This document shows, in pieces, positions 40,701 to 45,636 of a stretch of DNA of 45,636 bases. Position numbers and translations under genes: made by a program. The stretch is taken from contig NW_013657673.1 in assembly GCF_000142905.1 (NCBI RefSeq), forward strand, positions 572,959 through 618,594, given 5' to 3'. Each line of letters starts with the position of its first letter. Position 1 is the stretch's first letter. The stretch comes from Thecamonas trahens ATCC 50062 (taxonomy: Eukaryota; Apusozoa; Apusomonadida; Apusomonadidae). The notes below the pieces were generated by a model that did not search any database, was not told the origin of the DNA, and saw only the letters and a program-made list of their open reading frames with translations.

Positions 40701-43473
40701 CGAGTCGCCTTTGGATCCACCCACGCCTGGCATAAGCACGCCTGACGAGTCTTGCAACGGGCTGGTGGGGAGTGGGCTGTCGACACGGAGTACCGTGAGC
40801 TTGGGAAATGGCGGCGGCAACAGTTTGCTTATGCGTCCCGAGTCAGGGCGAGCACAGACAGCCTTGTCGCACGGAGAGGTCTCGAGCGACGTCAGCGCAC
40901 GGCGTCCACCGCGGCCGGTGCGGAGCACGCCGTCGCGACGCAAGCGCAAGAGTGACAGGCCAGGGCCACAGCGGAGCAAGCGCCGGGTAGCGCCGGGACT
41001 GATGGGCCTCGACAAAGTGCAGGCCGAAGTTGCGTCGCAGCAAGCGCTGAGCTCGATGTGGCTGGGAGGCCGGGCATCGTCGTCGACGTCAAAGCGGATG
41101 GCAGAGAGCGGGGTGCTGTGCCATGACGCGGCGCGAACGTGTGCAGCCTCGCTGCGCAGTGCCGTTCTTGACTCTGTGCTCAAGAGCCTTGACTTGCGCG
41201 GGCTCGACGATATGTTTGATTCGGTGGCTGTCCTGCTCGAGTTGGCTGCGGTGGTGGGGCGGAGTCACGATACGGCTGTGCTTGCGCTGGCGTATGCCCG
41301 TCTGCGTAGCAAGCCAGATACGCTGGGCGACACCGAGCTTGCCGCTATGGTGCAGGCGGCGCAGCGGGTCGAGTTTCAGGTTGTCTTCCGGCTCTTAAGG
41401 CAGATGGAAATCCTCGAGTCGACGGCGATGACCGAGCGGCCACAGTTTGCCTTTGTCTACGGCATTGAGCGATTTGCGCTGTTGGCAACGCTCTCGTCGC
41501 GGGCCATAGAGTTCTACTCGTACCATATCGGGCGCGCATTGGCCGAGACCGACCACAGCGTCTACTCCCATCCTCTGATGTACATTGGATGGAGCAAGGC
41601 GGCATGGGACACGCAGCTGCTCATCCCAGCTTACATCGAGCTTGTGGGCAAGGATGCGACGCGCAGCATCGAGCGCGCCAGGGAACTCCTCCTTCTTATC
41701 CACCACAACGACCGACTGCGTGGCTCCTCTGTAGTGCCTGCTCACATGCAGTCGGCCGGACCGAGCACGTCAGAGATGGACTCGAGGTTTGTGGACGGGG
41801 CAACACCCGACCTCGAGGCCGGACAGAGTGGAGGCAGCCCGGTAGGAAGTGAGGTTTTGGACCTTCTCACGCCGCACCTGCACCATGTGGCGGCAAAGGT
41901 CCCGGGCAAGTACCTTGGCGAGGCATCGTCGTTTGCCGAACGGGCCGAGGCGGCGTCTGGGTTTGTCAAGGTGAGCATGGCGGATCGGCAGCTTGCGCTC
42001 ACCGTCTATGCGGTCGACTTGCTGCGGCGGGCCACCAGCGCACTCTTCAATCACAACGTGGAGACGGAAAACATTGACGATGTTGTAACGCTGCTGGATG
42101 CGCATGCAAACGACGTTGAGTCACAACTTGGTGCGAACTCTGTGGAGACTCGTGTACGGTTTGTACAGGGAGATCTGGCTGCGGCACACGACTCGCTGGT
42201 GGCCGGGGCCATGCTTGCGCGTGCAGAGGGCGTGACGACGACGACAAGCCGGAGCATGCAGAAGATGTACACGGCCGGTGGCTGGGTGCTGTGGAAGATT
42301 GGCGATTTTAAGCACTCGCACGCGTGGCAGCGTATTGCTCTGCGGATGGCGCGAATGCTTGACGACCCGTCGCTGACGGTGTACGCAATGACTGGGCTCG
42401 GCATTGCGGCGCGAGACATGGGCCGGTCCGGCGAGGCTGAGGCGTGGCTGTTGCAGGCACGTCACATCTCCCAGTGGATCGGCAACTTGGCGTGGATGGC
42501 GTACGTAGACTCGGCGCTTATGACCGGGTACCTCCGGTCAGGCGAGCTGACCAAGGCGCGCAACCTGTGCATCGAGACGTATGATAAGTGCGCACTGCCG
42601 TGGGCGGTGGACAAGGCGCTCACGACCCTTCTTTCAATTGCTGTCTTGCAACACGACCAAACTATGTTCCAGCACTGGCTCGCGACAGTCATGTCGGCGT
42701 CTTCATCCCGACTGGTCCTCGCTGACGCGCTGGCGCTTGCGGCTATGCTCGCCATGCAGGGCTTTCTTCTTGTCGAGGGTCTCGTGACCGGTGACAACGC
42801 GGTCCGCGCCATGCGGCTCCCACACACCATCACCGAGTGTCGGAGGCCCCTCAAGCTCGCCATCTATGGCTACGGCTCACTCGAAGTGGCGGCAGCACGT
42901 ACGCGGTTACTTGCGGAAGAGGTGAAGGCTGTCGGGCTGGCTATGGAACCAGCCAAGCTGGTGCCGTCCGAGGCGCGAGTGATCCGAGCCGCGATGATGG
43001 CAGTGACGCTGGTGGCAGCGGATGTGCTTGCGCGCGGACAAGAGGTCCTCGGCGAGCTGCAACTGCCTGGCAGTCGTCCAGCCAACAACATCCTTGTCGG
43101 TTTTGACGCCATTCGAGTCGATTCACTCGCCGAGGTCGGGGCGACGCCGGCGGTCGACGACGCTGAGCAGTGGCCAGAGGCGAACTCGGAGCAGATCGGC
43201 CGGACGCGCTGGGACGTTCTAGCGTACATGAATCTCGTACCGGAGATGCGGGCCGCACTTTTGAAGTCGCGTCGCGCGGGATTCAAGAGGTATGACGGCG
43301 TGTTTGTTGCCGCCGAGCTTATCGACTGGCTCATCGAGTATGGGATGGCTTCGTCACGGGCGACGGCAGTCATCCACGGCATTCACATGATGGAGTACGG
43401 CCTCATCGCACATGTGGAGCGGCGCGAGATGTTTGCGGACAGCTCGAACCTGCTTTTCGTGTTCTTTGTGTAG
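37741..43473 (+). CDS. Large multi-pass membrane protein with degenerate NTPase-like, helical-repeat and C-terminal DEP domains
   Basis: 1,910 residues in one frame from ATG 37741. Residues 1-200 are Ser-rich and acidic (runs of Ser, EAEAEAEAE). Residues about 230-505 contain at least six hydrophobic helices. A helical region follows with YVAADVYEYNLERLL. Residues about 741-907 resemble the ATPase module of adenylate-cyclase-type or STAND regulators (VIMVENYNVVDRATHAALRVLL in the place of the Walker B strand), but I see no Walker A P-loop, so it is probably inactive. Residues about 1417-1637 look like TPR repeats (WVLWKIGDFKHSHAWQRIALRMARML). The last 90 residues are a DEP domain (GVFVAAELIDWLIEYGM...GLIAHVERREMF), a membrane- or GPCR-targeting module. 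No cyclase or kinase domain is present. A membrane-bound signalling scaffold is the best guess. Confidence 0.7.
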   Translation: MPVSGDGGVTQTDRVGSRRGGCAGGGDQVQPSGGTHSPTADREQSCRIGSGLDGSIASADTSRLGWSSSSSSSSSSPSSLSSSTAGPSAEVREAENDVGDSSSSLRSSASYDSVSLGDANRDCDGELVADNAVPGGSVGSLAIELDRSWKSDGLPEVATEAEAEAEAESDEAVMRAMRGNLEAWQVTAPMAKGRETVTRGWKRGLRGLLLSLVDARTPTFVRPRVSMQIVPLVVTGIEFIQLFTLALFISRLAVPDAMMRIFSVAALDLLIGFSSSIGSGVVSVFAALAVAAVTCNAAVLYSLRSGSPEPPALVSRVASGLGRVLGRVLYLPALHALLQPLGHLWGCECASEWGLGGAMFAAILVSVHAVMACVLVANLFPADPRSGHVARRANSWLDVMILFGKTWWAVAAVATDAQTMRLAVLVSLAGVAAVLAGVTCLMQPFFVAAMNKAYCGLFAGLAAVIVVLAGACSDNCGSELSMVAVASSLLIGLGAGALGARVVAPSRKSMTIIYYVGRMLHKLELGYVAADVYEYNLERLLVSPQRLGLYGNYLAISVQDYDGANVFFEAAFAHGVTGTHIGQVAAWRGSLGEESTMATAFVELALRLTATPRAVVLSFCTSPSLDTPQRNIDMMFLHLRQLVREIDDVELMYTTLNTAEVVAATEKSPQFPFLLQQLLWSRFGGSRLAQLGSAREHVVARFMAFAAKHRSTLSEDSVNVLADIIRGPEHLMASSTLAAAMQSQVTIIVDMPSAVGGLSVGGIDMWSSVTRVNDRECNEASPSSHRYGFGAVLAHALTEFIISLSVGGAEATVIMVENYNVVDRATHAALRVLLCEKPEISLVVVTDARAHKGGRVLDEACGVWAADGDAIDGALDESVACLSTCTSIERFRLEMMGGSSAMAKLPGMAGLAFDVVVGESTRVCAICCASHVARDGNWLCDTVPERNPSEGWVARDSGSLASATIVFDPLFRCDESDVAGTNASAVTESPLDPPTPGISTPDESCNGLVGSGLSTRSTVSLGNGGGNSLLMRPESGRAQTALSHGEVSSDVSARRPPRPVRSTPSRRKRKSDRPGPQRSKRRVAPGLMGLDKVQAEVASQQALSSMWLGGRASSSTSKRMAESGVLCHDAARTCAASLRSAVLDSVLKSLDLRGLDDMFDSVAVLLELAAVVGRSHDTAVLALAYARLRSKPDTLGDTELAAMVQAAQRVEFQVVFRLLRQMEILESTAMTERPQFAFVYGIERFALLATLSSRAIEFYSYHIGRALAETDHSVYSHPLMYIGWSKAAWDTQLLIPAYIELVGKDATRSIERARELLLLIHHNDRLRGSSVVPAHMQSAGPSTSEMDSRFVDGATPDLEAGQSGGSPVGSEVLDLLTPHLHHVAAKVPGKYLGEASSFAERAEAASGFVKVSMADRQLALTVYAVDLLRRATSALFNHNVETENIDDVVTLLDAHANDVESQLGANSVETRVRFVQGDLAAAHDSLVAGAMLARAEGVTTTTSRSMQKMYTAGGWVLWKIGDFKHSHAWQRIALRMARMLDDPSLTVYAMTGLGIAARDMGRSGEAEAWLLQARHISQWIGNLAWMAYVDSALMTGYLRSGELTKARNLCIETYDKCALPWAVDKALTTLLSIAVLQHDQTMFQHWLATVMSASSSRLVLADALALAAMLAMQGFLLVEGLVTGDNAVRAMRLPHTITECRRPLKLAIYGYGSLEVAAARTRLLAEEVKAVGLAMEPAKLVPSEARVIRAAMMAVTLVAADVLARGQEVLGELQLPGSRPANNILVGFDAIRVDSLAEVGATPAVDDAEQWPEANSEQIGRTRWDVLAYMNLVPEMRAALLKSRRAGFKRYDGVFVAAELIDWLIEYGMASSRATAVIHGIHMMEYGLIAHVERREMFADSSNLLFVFFV

Positions 43474-43665
43474 CACTGTAAAGCGTACGGCGACGAGATT
43501 GTGTGAAGGTATTGTGCGGCGGGAGCATGATGGGCAAGGCGGGGAGAAGGAGGAGAGAAGGAGGTGGGGGAAGGGACTGATACATTGCCACTTGTGTCAC
43601 TACCCACAGGTATATCATACTCTACTTTCGCTCTGCCTAGCCTGTTCGGGGTTGTGCCAAGCCGC

Positions 43666-44607
43666 CTACGATGTCGCGGACGACGCGGATGACGACTCGG
43701 ACGGTGCTGATGCCGAGGCGGCAGCAGACGCAGAAACGGCAACGACCGGGTCCGATATGACGATGTGTTTCGGGACGACGACCGCATCCGAGTCGGCGGC
43801 TAGCGAGTTAGCTGAGAGCGAGATGGCGGCATCGGACATGGTGCGGGAGCGATGACGGGCGAGCGAGCCGAGGTCTCCCAGCTCGGTCCCCGTAGCATCG
43901 TCGTCAACCGCCTTGAGTGTCCCGCCGACGTAGTACTCGTCGATCTCGAGCTGAGCCTCTCTGCGGAGGATGAGGCGGATGTCGAGAAAGTTGCCCACCA
44001 CGATGGCGAGGATGTTGACGAGGACGCCAATCATCACAACTATTCTCCGCAGCATGTAGTCGACAAAGGTGCCTCCGTAGAGTACACCGGCCGTCGCCGC
44101 GAGGACCAGCACCGCCAGCCTGTTGTGCAGCGGCGATCGGTAGGGCCGTTTGGCGCCGAGGTGGAAGACGGCCAATGCGAGGATGAAGACTGCGGCGTTG
44201 GCCTTGCTGGCATCGGTGGTAAAGAAGGTCATGGCCATGACCACACCGAGCTTGCGCACCATGATGGTGACCTCAAACCACCAGGCGGCCGTGCTAAAGC
44301 GGGCCACGAGGAAAGAGAAGCGGAGGAGGAAGATTGTGGGTGGAAGCGCCGCCCGCTGGCTCCGCAGCAGACCGAAGGCGGCGGTAGGTACGCCGATGGC
44401 ATAGATGACCACAGCGACCAAGCCTGGAACAAACAGCCCTGTCCACCAGGCAACGTCGTAGCATCGGCGCGTCGGCTCGGCCGCCATCAGCCAGGTGCCC
44501 GACTCGTCGCGGCGGCAGCCAAAGATGGCAAACGCTGCCTGGGCGAGCGGGAGGTAGAGGAGAACCAGAATCTGAAAGAGAGCACGAGCGTAGGCGCCGA
44601 TGAGCAT
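43666..44607 (-). CDS. Multi-pass membrane protein, probably the C-terminal part of a larger receptor-like protein
   Basis: From ATG 44607 the frame gives 313 residues; it stays open a little further upstream to about 44640. At least five hydrophobic helices are followed by a cytosolic Ser/Ala-rich tail. The pattern LVLLYLPLAQAAFAIFGCRR...CYDVAWWTG...VVIYAIGVPTAAFGLL...AAWWFEVTIMVRKLGVVM is that of the membrane module that ends many large extracellular-repeat proteins in protists. Normally it follows a long ectodomain, but here the upstream sequence turns AT-rich and gene-free into the subtelomere. Either upstream exons lie in the tract I cannot read as coding, or this is a truncated copy. 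Its stop faces the DEP gene's stop, 192 bases away. Confidence 0.6.
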   Translation of the reverse strand: MLIGAYARALFQILVLLYLPLAQAAFAIFGCRRDESGTWLMAAEPTRRCYDVAWWTGLFVPGLVAVVIYAIGVPTAAFGLLRSQRAALPPTIFLLRFSFLVARFSTAAWWFEVTIMVRKLGVVMAMTFFTTDASKANAAVFILALAVFHLGAKRPYRSPLHNRLAVLVLAATAGVLYGGTFVDYMLRRIVVMIGVLVNILAIVVGNFLDIRLILRREAQLEIDEYYVGGTLKAVDDDATGTELGDLGSLARHRSRTMSDAAISLSANSLAADSDAVVVPKHIVISDPVVAVSASAAASASAPSESSSASSATS

Positions 44608-44699
44608 GGGCTTGCACAGCAAACGTACGCGTATGCCAACAGGGACTGGACAAAGCTAGCAGGCAATGGGATGAACTCGGGTGACGTTGAGGTCGATGG

Positions 44700-45460
44700 G
44701 GTAGGGCGCGGTTGATCGATCAGATCTGCAGATCAACCATGACCACGACACAACAGGGTCAACACAAAATACGTTACATGCAACACTACTGACCATGACT
44801 GACGACAACAAAGTTGAGAATCGATAGTGTAGTGAGCAACGGTCGATCATGGATGTGGACGTCAAGGTCGAAGAAAACAGGGGAGTCAAGAACAAAAAAG
44901 CATGACGAATAATGATACAAAGCAACAACAAGAGCAAAGGCAATGATCAATGAGAATGCATGTCGATTGTAGTCAACCATCACAGCCAAGAGCAACCACA
45001 GCCGAACATGAAGGCCGACAATAGCAACAACAAAGCATGTGGAACCATGAACGGCAAAGAACAGAAACATGGATAGCAACCAACAAGAGAAGCAGAAAGA
45101 ATCGAATGATCAATGAACAATAATCAATGACAATCAATTGAATGTCAAACAATCGAACAAGTGACGAATGGCGAATCATGAAATGTTGAATGACATTCAT
45201 GTCACCCACCAACCCGCACATGCGACTCAGACGAACGTGTGACACGGGCAAGTGTCAATGGGGGGATGGGGATTGTGAATCACCATCAAAGACTCAATTC
45301 ACGCCCATGAACAGCCATGCGCATGATGAGATGAAGGATGAGTATGGTGGAATGGGTAAGAATGTGGATGTTGGTCATGGGTGGGATGGGTAGGGGTGGC
45401 AAGGGGGCAGTGAGTGGCGAGTGGAGTAAGTGGTGGTCAGTGGGGAGGAATGGAGTGGGG
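44700..45460. other. AT-richer subtelomeric tract without genes
   Basis: Base composition changes sharply from the GC-rich genes to a tract rich in CAA, ATG and GAATCA-like words. Minus-strand frames encode only hydrophobic low-complexity peptides typical of chance in AT-rich DNA. No recognised gene, transposon or repeat family. Confidence 0.6.
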
Positions 45461-45531
45461 CTAGGGTTGATGAGGCATCAGCTAGGGTTGACGAGGCATC
45501 AGCTAGGGTTAGGGTTAGGGTTAGGGTTAGG
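45461..45531 (+). repeat. TTAGGG telomere-type array with 21-bp degenerate units
   Basis: Two 21-base units CTAGGGTTGAYGAGGCATCAG (45461-45481 and 45482-45502) run directly into about four perfect TTAGGG repeats ending at 45531. The G-rich strand reads 5'->3' toward the right edge, the orientation expected for a chromosome end on that side. The array is too short to be the telomere itself, so it is an interstitial or subtelomeric remnant, or the edge of an assembly. Confidence 0.9.
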
Positions 45532-45564
45532 TGCAGCTTGGGGTCGGTGCCGGGGGTGAGGCTT

Positions 45565-45587
45565 TAGGTAGGTAGGTAGGTAGGTAC
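45565..45587 (+). repeat. (AGGT)n tetranucleotide repeat
   Basis: About five AGGT units lie between the TTAGGG array and a T-rich end (45588-45636). This is a simple repeat typical of subtelomeric ends. Confidence 0.9.
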
Positions 45588-45636
45588 GTTTCCTTTTATT
45601 TTGATTTGTGATTGATTATTTTTCTTTTTTTTTTTG

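Noticed and set aside
1-45636. CRISPR arrays, insertion sequences, rRNA or phage elements
   Set aside because: None seen; the repeats present are coding, microsatellite or telomere-type, and the window is eukaryotic.

Overview
The window is nuclear DNA from a GC-rich, gene-dense, intron-poor unicellular eukaryote. Genes encode classic eukaryotic proteins (ELMO, TMEM50, SFT2, a CDT1-like licensing factor, a myosin regulatory light chain-like EF-hand protein, an ADAM-like metalloprotease). They contain a few short spliceosomal introns and sit tens to a few hundred bases apart on both strands. Strong G/C at third codon positions and this gene mix would fit an apusomonad such as Thecamonas, but that is a guess from memory. 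The right edge carries TTAGGG repeats in an AT-richer, gene-free tract, so it looks subtelomeric. A run of Ns at 29070-29647 is an assembly gap.

Layout: 2-1564 (+), 3' part of a Lys/Ser/Tyr tandem-repeat protein; 1614-5785 (-), signal peptide + metalloprotease + five thrombospondin repeats + transmembrane helix + two SH3 domains; 6274-8549 (+), unrecognised secretory or type I membrane protein; 8584-9320 (-), SFT2; 9590-12312 (+), ankyrin-like/coiled-coil protein; 12589-25881 (+), a giant mosaic protein of about 4,430 residues; 25944-28599 (+), ELMO; 30054-30559 (+), TMEM50 lacking its first exon; 30764-31768 (+), TylF-type methyltransferase; 32067-33033 (+), myosin light chain-like; 33075-34831 (-), poly-Ser/basic repeat protein; 35505-37271 (+), CDT1-like; 37741-43473 (+), multi-pass membrane protein with a C-terminal DEP domain; 43666-44607 (-), multi-pass membrane protein next to the subtelomere.

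Two themes stand out. First, the giant gene combines modules not normally found together: four OmpA-C-like domains (a bacterial envelope fold), several concanavalin/L-type-lectin-like domains, eleven copies of an unnamed C-x-C-x-C-H motif, an RG-rich linker, Kelch repeats and filamin-type Ig repeats. This is the best candidate for something undescribed. Second, at least nine places show the reading frame slipping in the same direction (one base missing), several of them in runs of four or five identical bases. Family alignments continue across the slips, so I treat them as base-call or assembly deletions and annotate the joined genes, but each join is an inference.

Several genes touch cell-surface and cytoskeletal signalling (protease-SH3 receptor, ELMO, myosin light chain, Kelch/filamin protein, DEP protein). 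There is no evidence of a cluster acting as one pathway; compact packing is enough to explain the neighbourhood.
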